A stretch of 64,000 bases of DNA from an uncultured Dorea sp. (GCA_948602995.1 CAPEBR010000014.1:23649-87648); one strand, 5' to 3'. Shown: positions 17,317 to 26,465, counted from the stretch's first letter. Numbers and translations: made by a program. The notes: a model not told the origin generated them from the letters alone.

Positions 17317-18065
17317 GAGATTCCCTCCATTCTCTCTAGCTGACTTAACAAAACTCCTTTTGCCCTTTCATACATCTGCGACCTTCCGTCAAAAAATCTA
17401 TACCAGCCAGCTTCCGCCTCTGTCAAATCTTTATAAAAAGCTTCTATATCTATCTTTAGAAGCCCGGCATCCTGAAACAACTCCACTTGTTGCTTAAATG
17501 AATCATCAAATGGCCTCGCCTTTACCATACCTACTTGAAAATTATATCCTATGCTTAAGGGATATCTTTTTATATCCGCTAACAGTGACATCCCATTATC
17601 GTATATAGGCATAACCTCAAAGCCCCCCTTTTCCATACGCCTTACAGATATATTATTTAAATGTCTGTCTTCATTCAGAGTAATACTATCCAACATGATT
17701 ATCTTGGCAAGATACCCATGAATATTCAGACCTGTAAGCTGAAAAACTCTGTCCTCAATTAAATTCATGTACTCTTTTCCTGAGCAGGACATTTTCAATG
17801 CTGAAAAATCCTCAAAATAATTTAGCAGTCTGTATAGTGTAATCTCCTGGCATCCAGGAAGTTTAAAACTATTTGAATAGCATACTGGCTTATTATCAAT
17901 ACAGTCAAAATTATAATCTATATAATCAATGCCACATACAAAGGCTTCTAGTCTGCTTACCAATACCTCTGCTATGTCCTCATATCCAAAATGATTGAAT
18001 TTATATATCCTGTCATTTTTGAAAATCTTTTGCTGAGTACCTCTTGATGTTGTTTCCGAAATCAT
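17301..18065 (-). CDS. HipA-like kinase-fold protein
   Basis: About 254 residues. The C-terminal half holds motifs typical of HipA/CtkA-type kinases: LNEDRHLNNISV, where D and N would be the catalytic loop, and PIYDNGMSL, where DNG takes the place of DFG. HipA proteins phosphorylate Ser/Thr residues (in E. coli, glutamyl-tRNA synthetase) and cause growth arrest, usually neutralised by HipB. No HTH-containing HipB is present; instead an unrelated 124-aa protein overlaps downstream. The protein is shorter than E. coli HipA (about 440 aa) and lacks the HipA N-terminal domain. The ATG at 18065, with GGAG eight bases upstream, is chosen over a GTG at 18074. The kinase call is moderately sure; a toxin role is inference. 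Confidence 0.65.
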   Translation of the reverse strand: MISETTSRGTQQKIFKNDRIYKFNHFGYEDIAEVLVSRLEAFVCGIDYIDYNFDCIDNKPVCYSNSFKLPGCQEITLYRLLNYFEDFSALKMSCSGKEYMNLIEDRVFQLTGLNIHGYLAKIIMLDSITLNEDRHLNNISVRRMEKGGFEVMPIYDNGMSLLADIKRYPLSIGYNFQVGMVKARPFDDSFKQQVELFQDAGLLKIDIEAFYKDLTEAEAGWYRFFDGRSQMYERAKGVLLSQLERMEGISWVRR

Positions 18066-18163
18066 TGCATACACTCCAAATATTGTTTAGTCTGTTATCG
18101 TCTATAGCCTGCCATCATTGTTTCTCCTTAAGAATTATAGCATGAGATATAAAGGAATAGCAA

Positions 18164-18200
18164 TTGGGGACGGGGCATTTTTAAAAATGCCCCGTCCCAA
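18164..18200. repeat. GGGGACGGGGC palindrome, copy 2 (one C lost)
   Basis: The left arm begins TTGGGGACGGGGC and meets its inverse at TTTTT|AAAAA; the right arm ends GTCCCAA, missing one C. It lies between the HipA-like gene's upstream region and the leucine-rich-repeat remnant, just after the remnant's stop. Confidence 0.85.
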
Positions 18201-18206
18201 GTCACC

Positions 18207-18455
18207 TTATGCATCTACCCTGCTACTTATTGCAGATACCACTTCCCCCAGCTTCACACTGTTTAATTTACCGCAGTTTTGGAAGGTTCCTTCCTGAATC
18301 GTATGCTGCAGTACAACTTCTGTGATGTCCTCACTTCCGGCAAATACATTCGGAGCAATCGCCACGGCCTCACTTTCTCCGAAGTCAACTCCAAGCCCGC
18401 CTAATTCTTCATGCTGATTCAGATCAAGGGATGCCGGAATCTCCAGTATGCAAAA
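18207..18455 (-). pseudogene. 3' remnant of a BspA-type leucine-rich-repeat protein
   Basis: The frame is open from 18455 to the TAA at 18207 but has no start codon. It reads ILEIPASLDLNQHEELGG, then IAPNVFAGSEDITEVVLQ, then IQEGTFQNCGKLNSVKLG, a pattern typical of LRR_5/BspA-like surface repeats. The 5' part is missing and the reading frame starts right at the terminator hairpin of the adjacent gene, so this is a truncated leftover of a secreted LRR protein. Confidence 0.7.
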
Positions 18456-18496
18456 TCAGCAGGATATCATATCTTTCCCGATACCCTGCTGATTTT
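18452..18496 (-). terminator. Terminator-like hairpin after the three-gene DUF6273 operon
   Basis: AAAATCAGCAGG (18452-18463) pairs perfectly with CCTGCTGATTTT (18485-18496), extended by near-matching ATATC/GATAC. It is 11 bp after the stop of the 18507-21260 gene, and the minus-strand 3' arm ends in TTTT. Confidence 0.75.
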
Positions 18497-18506
18497 ATAT
18501 GTTATG

Positions 18507-21260
18507 CTATTTTATTTTGATTGTCACGGATTTCTTTTTACCGCTTCCATCCGTTGCCATAGCAGTAATCTTTACTTTTTTGCCTTTTCCTGCTTTCAGC
18601 GCTTTTACTTTGCCGGAACTGCTTACGGTCGCGTATTTTTTATTGCTGGTCGTCCACTTAAGCTTTTTATTCGCTTTCTTTGTGGCTGTGACTTTCGCTT
18701 TTAGTTTCAGCGTCTTTTTTGCCTTCACGGACTTGCTTCCGGATATAGTTATCTTCTTTACCACGCCTTTCATGGACTTTATCTTATAGGTAGCTTTCAC
18801 TTTGCTGCCGTCTTTGGCTGTTGCTGTGATCGTCACCGACTTTCCGCCGGTTTTTTTCTTTATAGTGACAACGCCGGCGCTGTTTACAGTTGCAACTTTT
18901 TTGTTGCTTGACTTCCATGTAACTGCTTTGTTGGCTGCATTGGAAGGCGTAATCTTAGCGGTGAGCTTTATCTTCTTTCCGGCAGCGATTTGTTTTGAGA
19001 TTCCGGAAAGTGTAATCTTAGAGACCTTCACCGGCGGCTTTTCCGTAACCGTACCTGTATCTGTTGTTCCCGAATTGCCGGGTTTGCCGCTGTTTGTATC
19101 GTTATCCATCTTACCGGAACTTACTGTACCCGCAGACGTATAGCAATTAGATGATATTATTAGATTCAAGGCAGGACGTACGGCCTTGTATCCGCTCATA
19201 GTACTGCCGTCCATGTGGTCAGGCTCTCCCTCTATGAGACTGCCGATGACGTCTCCTTCTCTGCATACATATGCGACACGGTTCGGACGGTCTCCCGGCG
19301 AACGCAGCCACCAGGTGCTAATGCCTTCACTTTTCTCCATGCATATTCCCAACGCCTTTGCGTAGATACTGCCCTGACTTGTGCGCCCTTCGTCTTTTAT
19401 TCTGGCCGATGATGTGAACCCATAAGCTTTTGCACTGTCCCCATATACTTCCGATTCTGACAGGAGGAATATCTTATCTGTCGTGTCATTTCCTCCCTCG
19501 GTTTTATTCTGGATATTGTCAGCGTTTACTACAGTAGTGTCTTCTATCGCTGACCTTTCAGCCTTAGTAAATGCAGTGTTAATAAAATTGCGGCTGTCTA
19601 TGCTTGTTCCTCCGTAATACCTTCCCGCTTGATTGGATGTTTTCCCATAGCCATTCAGCCAGCTTCGCATCATACTTGTTTCCCATGTTACAGAATCACA
19701 TGGGTAATTATAATACTGATTGTCTAACCCCTGTTCAGCCAGAAGGAGCGCCCGATTCCCGTCTACTCTCAGTACCCGCCATTTAATCGGCTCGTATTTG
19801 AAATAGTGATATGGTTCATTTTCTGACCAATTATAATAACCATATCCGCTATTCACTCCGCCATGCGCTTCACTCCGCTCCAACCTGCGGTATTTCTCTC
19901 CGTCAATTGTAATATCATTGATCGCATTCCACTGAGATTCCGGCGCATTTTTAAGCTTATTATACAGGCTGCTGTCTCCTATGATATCTCCGCTTCTTAT
20001 CAGGCTTTTATATACAGAGGTATAATTATCTGCGGACGGCACAACTTCCGCCTGCGGATAGCTCCCGAACCAGACACAGTCCCAGGTTACCTTCTGCCCT
20101 GCTTTCATACCGGAATCCGTTACAATCTTTGGATTGTTCAGGCTGATTCCGCCATTGCCGCCTCCATCATCTCCGCCGTCCCCGTCGTCCCCGCTGTCCG
20201 GAGCGCTCTCTGTTCCATCTGAACATATTTTCCCGGCATAGGTGTAATGATTAGATGACAATTCAAGGTTCAGGCCGACACGTACACCCACGCCCAGAAT
20301 CGCTACGTTTTCACCTCTTTCTGAACTAATCAAACCTGCACTGGCAGTGCAACCTGCCGGCGTACGCAGCCACCAACTGCTCCCTCCTACATCAAACCCA
20401 CCGTCAGACTTATCTGTACAAAAATATAATCCCATTGCCTTTGCATAGGTGCTGCTTTTGCTCAAACGTGTCTCAGACTGGTACTGTTCGCGCGGTTCAA
20501 ATCCTTCACTGCTGTCTGTTACTTCTTCCTTTGACAGCAGGAATATCTTGTCTGCCGTATTGTTTCCTCCGTCAGTGCTTGTTACGTTAGTATCGATTAC
20601 TGCTGATTGTTCCTCCTGGGAAAATGCCCGGTTAAAAAACTCTCCGTTCAGCCAGCTCCGAATGGTACTGTTTTCCCATGTCACATTTTCTGTCACCTCG
20701 CTGTTATATTGCTGCGCGTCCAGCACTATATCCGACAACAGCTTCACCTGATTTCCATCTACTTTTAACACACGCCATTTCACAGGCTCATATTTGAAAT
20801 AATGATATTTAGCGCCTTGTGTCGTCCATTGATAAAACGTTTCTTTTTCATGCGGAAGCTGTGGAGTGTCATACCATGACATCCTATGGTATGTCTCGTT
20901 GTACACTACGATATCATTATTCTCATCCCACTCTGAATTATCTCTCGTGCTTAGTTCCTGATACAACTGCGCATCTTCTATAATATCGCCGCTTTTCAGC
21001 GCGCTTTTATGTACTTCTGCATAGTCTTCCGCCGACTCAACAATCTCTGCCTGCGGATAACTTCCGAACCAGATGCAATCCCATGTCGTCCTGTATCCCC
21101 CGATTGCATTGGGGTCAACATCTCCATCCGGGTTTTTCAGACTGTGAGCTGCTCTCCCGGTAACTTCCTGTGCATTGACAGAGAAGCCCGGGCATAACCC
21201 TGCGCACATCATCACCGACATCAGCAAAGCGAGCATCTTATTAACTACACGTTTTTTCAT
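18507..21260 (-). CDS. Secreted protein with two DUF6273 domains and two BIG2 Ig-like domains
   Basis: About 917 residues. A signal peptide (MKKRVVNKMLALLMSVMMCA) is followed by two DUF6273 domains, the first with WDCIWFGSYPQ and the second with WDCVWFGSYPQ, each followed by STIRSWLNG/SMMRSWLNG, FLLS and WWLR. The C-terminus (about the last 170 residues) has two BIG2-type Ig-like domains (SRITLSGIS-like strand, KKATVNSAGVVTI). No anchor motif is visible. The start at 21260 has GGAGGGAAAGCA upstream; an in-frame ATG at 21278 is weaker. It is the third gene of an operon with those at 21280 and 23057, and ends at a hairpin terminator. BIG2 domains are common in adhesins; function otherwise unknown. 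Confidence 0.85.
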   Translation of the reverse strand: MKKRVVNKMLALLMSVMMCAGLCPGFSVNAQEVTGRAAHSLKNPDGDVDPNAIGGYRTTWDCIWFGSYPQAEIVESAEDYAEVHKSALKSGDIIEDAQLYQELSTRDNSEWDENNDIVVYNETYHRMSWYDTPQLPHEKETFYQWTTQGAKYHYFKYEPVKWRVLKVDGNQVKLLSDIVLDAQQYNSEVTENVTWENSTIRSWLNGEFFNRAFSQEEQSAVIDTNVTSTDGGNNTADKIFLLSKEEVTDSSEGFEPREQYQSETRLSKSSTYAKAMGLYFCTDKSDGGFDVGGSSWWLRTPAGCTASAGLISSERGENVAILGVGVRVGLNLELSSNHYTYAGKICSDGTESAPDSGDDGDGGDDGGGNGGISLNNPKIVTDSGMKAGQKVTWDCVWFGSYPQAEVVPSADNYTSVYKSLIRSGDIIGDSSLYNKLKNAPESQWNAINDITIDGEKYRRLERSEAHGGVNSGYGYYNWSENEPYHYFKYEPIKWRVLRVDGNRALLLAEQGLDNQYYNYPCDSVTWETSMMRSWLNGYGKTSNQAGRYYGGTSIDSRNFINTAFTKAERSAIEDTTVVNADNIQNKTEGGNDTTDKIFLLSESEVYGDSAKAYGFTSSARIKDEGRTSQGSIYAKALGICMEKSEGISTWWLRSPGDRPNRVAYVCREGDVIGSLIEGEPDHMDGSTMSGYKAVRPALNLIISSNCYTSAGTVSSGKMDNDTNSGKPGNSGTTDTGTVTEKPPVKVSKITLSGISKQIAAGKKIKLTAKITPSNAANKAVTWKSSNKKVATVNSAGVVTIKKKTGGKSVTITATAKDGSKVKATYKIKSMKGVVKKITISGSKSVKAKKTLKLKAKVTATKKANKKLKWTTSNKKYATVSSSGKVKALKAGKGKKVKITAMATDGSGKKKSVTIKIK

Positions 21261-21279
21261 TGCTTTCCCTCCGATCATG

Positions 21280-23040
21280 CTAATTAATCTTGATTGTTAC
21301 CGACTTCTTTTTGCCGCTTCCGTCCGTTGCCATAACAGTAATCTTCACTTTTTTGCCTTTTCCTGCTTTCAGCGCTTTTACTTTGCCGGAGCTGCTTACG
21401 ACTGCATACTTTTTATTGCTGCTTGACCACTTAACCTTCTTATTCGCCTGCTTTGCTGCCGTGACTTTGGCTTTCAGTTTCAGCGTCTTTCCTGCCTTCA
21501 CAGACTTCTTTCCGGATATGGCTATCTTCTTTACCGCACCTTTCATGGACTTTATCTTATAAGCAGCTTTCACTCCGCTACCGTCCCTGGCCGTTGCTGT
21601 GATAGTCACTGACTTTCCGCCGGAGTTCTTCTTCATCGTGACGATACCGGCGCTGTTTACCGTTGCAACTTTTGTATTGCCGGACTTCCATGTGATTGCT
21701 TTGTTGGAAGCATTAGATGGTATAAACCTTGCAGTAAGCTTTATCTTCTTTCCGGCAGCAATCTGTTTTGAGATTCCGGAAAGCGTAATCCTGGAAACTT
21801 TTACCGGCTTGTTTGTTCCTGCCGGCGGATTTGTTGTATCGGATGAGCCGCTCCCCGGCGTGTCATCCGGTTTCCGACTTTCATCTTCTTTCCCATTGGA
21901 GTCCACCGTCCCCGCATAGGTATGGCGCTTGGCTGAAAGATCCAGATTCATAGCAACCCGCACTCCATTATTACAATAGCTGCTGTAGACATGGCTGCCA
22001 TAAATATGAACGGCTCCCACGGGCAGTATGCATCCAGCATTATTATTAATATCACCACTGTTCAGCGGCGGGCACAACGAGCGCAGCCACCACCATCCAC
22101 CGGTGTTATTGCCCTCATCCTTGTCCCAAAGCACCGTATACGTTCCCATCGCCCTTGCGTAGATGGTGCACTTACCTCTACGGGCTTTATTATTGATATT
22201 TAATCCATAGGCTGCTGCGCCGTCCCCATCAACTTCTGATTCTGACAGAAGGAACAACTTATCTGTCGTATCATTCCCTCCGTCTACTTCATATTTGTTA
22301 TCACTGTTTACCACGGTCGTGTCTACAACCGCCGCCCTCTCCTCAAGAGAAAATGCGCTGCCGATAAAGCTTTTGCTGCTGTAATCAATCCCCGCTTTAT
22401 TGGATGACACACCGTAGGCATTCAGCCAGCTCCGGATTGTGCTGGTCTCCCATGTTACTCCCTCAAACTTTGCATTATAGTTTTGGTTATCCAACACTTC
22501 ATCAGAAAGGAGGAATGCCTTGCTGCCCTCCACCTTCAGCACCCGCCATTTAATCGGTTCATATTTGAAATAATGGTATGGGTCAGAATGTTCCCATTTA
22601 TAATATGATTCGGTGTCCTCTTCCACATCAGGATTCCCCTCTATCGTTGTTGAGGATGTAGCATCTTCCTTTTTCAACCTGCGGTATTTGTTCCCGTCTA
22701 TCTCAATATCATTATTGGCATCCCACCCAGAAGCCTCCTGCAGCTTCTCATACAGTGCGCTGTCTTCTATAAGGTCTCCCTTGACTAACATGCTCTTTAC
22801 TACAGCCCTGTAACTATCCGCCGAAGCCACCACCTCCGCTTGGGGGTAGCTTCCGAACCAGACGCAGTCCCAGGTCACTTTCTTGTCATTTTCTGCGGAA
22901 GCATCACTTTCAATCTTTGGGTTGCTCAGCCCACTCCCGTCAGCTTCCTGTGCATTAACCGCGGGGGCTGTACATAAACTCATGCACACCGCCGCTGTAA
23001 GCAGCCGGGCTGTTATCTTACTGGTTACAAATCTTTTCAT
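21280..23040 (-). CDS. Secreted DUF6273 protein with two BIG2 domains
   Basis: A 586-residue protein: signal peptide (MKRFVTSKITARLLTAAVCM, then CTAPAVNAQ), one DUF6273 domain (WDCVWFGSYPQ, KYEPIKWRVL, STIRSWLNAYG, FLLSESEVDG, GWWWLRSL) and two C-terminal BIG2 domains. It starts 16 bp after the stop of the 23057-26155 gene and its stop overlaps the ribosome-site region of the next gene, so the three are one operon. Its last 557 bases look identical to those of the upstream gene, indicating very recent duplication or gene conversion of the anchor-proximal part. Confidence 0.85.
   Translation of the reverse strand: MKRFVTSKITARLLTAAVCMSLCTAPAVNAQEADGSGLSNPKIESDASAENDKKVTWDCVWFGSYPQAEVVASADSYRAVVKSMLVKGDLIEDSALYEKLQEASGWDANNDIEIDGNKYRRLKKEDATSSTTIEGNPDVEEDTESYYKWEHSDPYHYFKYEPIKWRVLKVEGSKAFLLSDEVLDNQNYNAKFEGVTWETSTIRSWLNAYGVSSNKAGIDYSSKSFIGSAFSLEERAAVVDTTVVNSDNKYEVDGGNDTTDKLFLLSESEVDGDGAAAYGLNINNKARRGKCTIYARAMGTYTVLWDKDEGNNTGGWWWLRSLCPPLNSGDINNNAGCILPVGAVHIYGSHVYSSYCNNGVRVAMNLDLSAKRHTYAGTVDSNGKEDESRKPDDTPGSGSSDTTNPPAGTNKPVKVSRITLSGISKQIAAGKKIKLTARFIPSNASNKAITWKSGNTKVATVNSAGIVTMKKNSGGKSVTITATARDGSGVKAAYKIKSMKGAVKKIAISGKKSVKAGKTLKLKAKVTAAKQANKKVKWSSSNKKYAVVSSSGKVKALKAGKGKKVKITVMATDGSGKKKSVTIKIN
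21284..21840 (-). repeat. 557-bp direct repeat, copy 1 (BIG2 module)
   Basis: Apparently identical by eye to 23061-23617 (constant offset 1777), encoding the two BIG2 domains. The identity stops abruptly at both ends, inside the linker and just before the stop codon. Confidence 0.85.
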
Positions 23041-23056
23041 TACCTTTCCCCCAATA

Positions 23057-26000
23057 CTATTTAATCTTGATTGTTACCGACTTCTTTTTGCCGCTTCCGT
23101 CCGTTGCCATAACAGTAATCTTCACTTTTTTGCCTTTTCCTGCTTTCAGCGCTTTTACTTTGCCGGAGCTGCTTACGACTGCATACTTTTTATTGCTGCT
23201 TGACCACTTAACCTTCTTATTCGCCTGCTTTGCTGCCGTGACTTTGGCTTTCAGTTTCAGCGTCTTTCCTGCCTTCACAGACTTCTTTCCGGATATGGCT
23301 ATCTTCTTTACCGCACCTTTCATGGACTTTATCTTATAAGCAGCTTTCACTCCGCTACCGTCCCTGGCCGTTGCTGTGATAGTCACTGACTTTCCGCCGG
23401 AGTTCTTCTTCATCGTGACGATACCGGCGCTGTTTACCGTTGCAACTTTTGTATTGCCGGACTTCCATGTGATTGCTTTGTTGGAAGCATTAGATGGTAT
23501 AAACCTTGCAGTAAGCTTTATCTTCTTTCCGGCAGCAATCTGTTTTGAGATTCCGGAAAGCGTAATCCTGGAAACTTTTACCGGCTTGTTTGTTCCTGCC
23601 GGCGGATTTGTTGTATCCGATGAACCGCTCCCCGGCGTATTGTTGTCTCCGCCATTTCCATTGCCGCCGTTGTTCCCATCATCTCCATTGCCACTGTTGT
23701 TTCCGTCATCTCCGCCGTTTCCATTATCTCCACCGTTTCCGTTGTCTCCGCCGTTTCCATCGTCCCCGCCGTTTCCGTCATCTCCGCCGTTTCCATCGTC
23801 TCCGCCGTTTCCGTTGTCTCCGCCGTTTCCATCGTCTCCACCGTTTCCGTCGTCTCCGCCGTTTCCGTCATCTCCACCGTTTCCATCGTCTCCGCCGTTT
23901 CCATCGTTTCCGTCGTCTCCGCCGTTTCCATCGTCTCCGTCATCCACACTTTCTCCGGGTCTTAGAAATTCTTTTTTGTCTTCGGCTGCCACCTCAATCT
24001 CTAGCCCATCTGAACTTACTCTCCCCGCATAATAAGCATGGTGTTCAGAAGTCAGATTAAGGTTCAGCGCACTGCGCACACTTGCATTTGTACCTGAAAT
24101 CGGAAATGTAGAAAACATACCGGGGCTAGAGACATCCGACACTTTAGTATTTTCAACCGGCGTACGCAACCACCAATAGCAGGCGTCTTTACCCACCTCT
24201 TGTGAATCAAACATGGCTCCCATTGCCTTGGCATAAGTGCTGCTTTTACTCTTACGTACCGGTGTCAGAGCGTCTTTCTTAATTCCAAATCCATAAATTT
24301 TTGCGCTTTCCCCGCTCGCTTCCGATTCCGACAAGAAGAAAATCTGATCTTGCGTGTTATTTCCTCCCTCCAATTCAGAGCCAGAAGCAGGAGCGTTCAC
24401 CACATCCGTAACCTCTACTACCGATTTTTCTTCCTCAGTAAATGCGCTCTCAATAAAACTTTTACTTTTGTAAAACGTTTTCTCAGGGTCACTCGTTAGC
24501 TCATGTCCATTCAGCCACTTTCGAATCCCGCTCGTTTCCCATTTAGAATTTTCCTGTGGAACATTATATACCTGCGTGTCCAGTGCAACATCCGCCAAAA
24601 GGAACGCCCGCTCCTCATCCACATTCAATACCCGCCACTTGATTGGTTCATATTTAAAATAGTGGTACGTAGCATCATCTTCCCATTTATAATGACTTCC
24701 ACCGCGATACGTAGCATCATCTTTCTTTATCCTGCGGTATCTTTCCCCGTCTAATGTAATATCATTTCCTTCCCAGTCGTTATCTTGAGCATCTGTCAGT
24801 TTCTTATATAATCCGGCATCTTCTATAAGCTCAACAGCTTCCAGTCTCTCTTGAGCTATAGCGGTATAAGCGTCTGCGGATGCAACAACTTCTGCCTGCG
24901 GATAGCTACCGAACCAGACGCAGTCCCATATTGCCGTCTCCACTCCATTCAAACCCTCTTTTGTTATTGGAGCTTTTAATCTGGTTCCAATCTTCCCGGA
25001 AGCATACTGTGTCTTTGGATTGCCAAGATTGTCGATTGCTTCATTGTCTTCCGCCGTTGTCTCTTCCACTGTTCCGTCAGAACACACCTTTCCGGCATAA
25101 CAGGCGCCGCTGTCAGAAGACAGATCAAGATTCAGCGCAGACCGTACACCAGTCGTCACATCTATCGTTCTGACATCACTGCCTACCTCTCCCGTCTCCA
25201 TGCTCCTTGATGAATAAGCCTTGTAACCCGGCGTACGCAGCCACCACGGGCTGAAGCCCTTAGCTGTATCCGTCGCCTTGAACTGTATTCCCATCGCCTT
25301 TGCATAAGTGCTGCTCTTACTCTTGCGAGTTGCCGCAGATTCGCCCGCCGGTATCCCAAACCCATAAGCTCTTGCACTGTCCTCGCTTATCTCTGATTCT
25401 GACAAGAGAAAAATCTTATCTTTCGTATCACTTCCTCCACTGGTCAAGTATTCAGAATTAGGGGCATTCTCTACATCCGACTCTACAATGGCCGCTTTTT
25501 CCTTTTCATCAAATGCACTTTCAATAAAACTTTTTGTTACGTAGAGCTTGTCATTCTCGGTCGTATTTCCATTCAGCCACCTTCGGATACCACAGCCTTC
25601 CCATTGAACTGGTGTGCCATGTACCTGAGTATCCAGCGCGGTATCAGAAAGAAGGAACGCCTGATTCCCATCTACCTTTAATACCCGCCATTTCACAGGC
25701 TCATATTTAAAATAATGATACGAAGTATCATCACTCTCCCACTTATAATCCACAGTTCCGAGCCGAAGACCGACTACATCACTTGATTTTATCCTTCGGT
25801 ATTTTTGTCCGTCTAATGTAATATCTCCCCCTTCCCATTGACCGTCTTCGGCATTCTTTAGACTCTGATACAGCCCGGCATCTTCTATGATGTCGCCGTC
25901 TTCCAAAATACTTTGCTCTACTGCGGCATAGCTCTCTGCGGATTCTACAATCTCCGCCTGTGGGTAACTCCCGAACCAAACACAGTCCCATGTTGCCTTC

Positions 26001-26155
26001 ACATTAGGGATTGTACCGCTAATCTCCCCCACATTCGGATTATCTGTTTTCCCAGCCACTTCCTGCGCACCAGTAGTGAATCCTGAGCATAAGCTCATGC
26101 TCATCACGGCAGCAAGCAGCAATGCCGTCTTTCTGTAAGCTGTCATTTTCTTCAT
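23057..26155 (-). CDS. Secreted protein with two DUF6273 domains, a (GNGGDD)n stalk and two BIG2 domains
   Basis: About 1032 residues. The signal peptide is MKKMTAYRKTALLLAAVMSM. Two DUF6273 domains follow (each with WDCVWFGSYPQ, or WDCVWFGSYPQAEVV, and KYEP(V/I)KWRVL), then a long Asp/Gly/Asn stalk of repeated GNGGDD units (bases 23648-23945), then two BIG2 domains at the C-terminus. The start at 26155 has GGAGGAAGAGCA upstream; the frame is open further upstream, into the promoter, but those codons are untranslated. It is the first gene of the operon, behind the G11-spacer promoter at 26189-26218. The stalk repeats are DNA-level tandem repeats, so protein length could vary between strains. 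Confidence 0.87.
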   Translation of the reverse strand: MKKMTAYRKTALLLAAVMSMSLCSGFTTGAQEVAGKTDNPNVGEISGTIPNVKATWDCVWFGSYPQAEIVESAESYAAVEQSILEDGDIIEDAGLYQSLKNAEDGQWEGGDITLDGQKYRRIKSSDVVGLRLGTVDYKWESDDTSYHYFKYEPVKWRVLKVDGNQAFLLSDTALDTQVHGTPVQWEGCGIRRWLNGNTTENDKLYVTKSFIESAFDEKEKAAIVESDVENAPNSEYLTSGGSDTKDKIFLLSESEISEDSARAYGFGIPAGESAATRKSKSSTYAKAMGIQFKATDTAKGFSPWWLRTPGYKAYSSRSMETGEVGSDVRTIDVTTGVRSALNLDLSSDSGACYAGKVCSDGTVEETTAEDNEAIDNLGNPKTQYASGKIGTRLKAPITKEGLNGVETAIWDCVWFGSYPQAEVVASADAYTAIAQERLEAVELIEDAGLYKKLTDAQDNDWEGNDITLDGERYRRIKKDDATYRGGSHYKWEDDATYHYFKYEPIKWRVLNVDEERAFLLADVALDTQVYNVPQENSKWETSGIRKWLNGHELTSDPEKTFYKSKSFIESAFTEEEKSVVEVTDVVNAPASGSELEGGNNTQDQIFFLSESEASGESAKIYGFGIKKDALTPVRKSKSSTYAKAMGAMFDSQEVGKDACYWWLRTPVENTKVSDVSSPGMFSTFPISGTNASVRSALNLNLTSEHHAYYAGRVSSDGLEIEVAAEDKKEFLRPGESVDDGDDGNGGDDGNDGNGGDDGNGGDDGNGGDDGNGGDDGNGGDNGNGGDDGNGGDDGNGGDDGNGGDNGNGGDNGNGGDDGNNSGNGDDGNNGGNGNGGDNNTPGSGSSDTTNPPAGTNKPVKVSRITLSGISKQIAAGKKIKLTARFIPSNASNKAITWKSGNTKVATVNSAGIVTMKKNSGGKSVTITATARDGSGVKAAYKIKSMKGAVKKIAISGKKSVKAGKTLKLKAKVTAAKQANKKVKWSSSNKKYAVVSSSGKVKALKAGKGKKVKITVMATDGSGKKKSVTIKIK
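23061..23617 (-). repeat. 557-bp direct repeat, copy 2 (BIG2 module)
   Basis: Partner of 21284-21840. It covers the C-terminal BIG2 domains of the 23057-26155 gene and ends at the Gly/Asp stalk. Confidence 0.85.
23648..23945 (-). repeat. Coding 18-bp tandem repeat (VNTR) encoding a Gly/Asp/Asn stalk
   Basis: About sixteen imperfect 18-bp units of the type CCGTTTCCATCGTCTCCG on the plus strand. On the minus strand they encode GNGGDD/DDGNGG, in frame with the gene. It is a likely slippage region. Confidence 0.88.
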
Positions 26156-26188
26156 TGCTCTTCCTCCATAATCTATATTTACTTTTCG

Positions 26189-26218
26189 ATTATACCCCCC
26201 CCCCCAACTATTTGTCAA
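26189..26218 (-). promoter_or_regulatory. Promoter with homopolymeric G11 tract in the spacer (phase-variable candidate)
   Basis: Minus strand: TTGACA (26218-26213), an 18-bp spacer ending in eleven G (26205-26195), then TATAAT (26194-26189), both perfect consensus boxes. It drives the three-gene DUF6273/BIG2 operon, whose first ATG is at 26155. It has the same architecture and spacer length as the promoter at 16869-16898. Confidence 0.85.
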
Positions 26219-26260
26219 TCTTTAGGCAATGCTAAAATAGAGCTGTTTCACAAAGGATGT

Positions 26261-26393
26261 GTTACTGTTCACTCCGGACCAGTAACATTCGCAAATCCAC
26301 TTAAAATTCGCTTTACAAATGGGATTTGCTCACACCTGAATCATTTTCTTACAGACTTTGCAGTAAATGCAAAGTCCAGTGTGAACAGTAACC
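26261..26393. repeat. Hairpin repeat bounded by GTTACTGTTCA / TGAACAGTAAC
   Basis: Perfect 11-bp ends (26261-26271 and 26383-26393) enclose nested inverted repeats, such as GCAAATCC/GGATTTGC and GACTTTGC/GCAAAGTC. There is no coding capacity. With the promoter at 26189-26218, it fills the gap between the DUF6273 operon and the KTR gene. Confidence 0.75.
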
Positions 26394-26465
26394 GAAGGAT
26401 TCCGATGTGATGTTATATATACGGATGAATTTAATGTTTCTTTAAAATAAAAAAAGGGGGGTTCA

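Noticed and set aside
18100..18128. Leader peptide (MMAGYRR) upstream of the HipA-like gene
   Set aside because: It has a good AAGGAG site but is only seven codons, and nothing downstream suggests attenuation.
23648..23945. Regular 18-bp repeats that look like a CRISPR array
   Set aside because: Units are contiguous without unique spacers and encode an in-frame Gly/Asp/Asn stalk.
26453..26465. A7-8/G6 run at the KTR gene start as a phase-variable ribosome site
   Set aside because: The run is short and makes an ordinary purine-rich ribosome site; evidence is too weak compared with the G10/G11 promoters.
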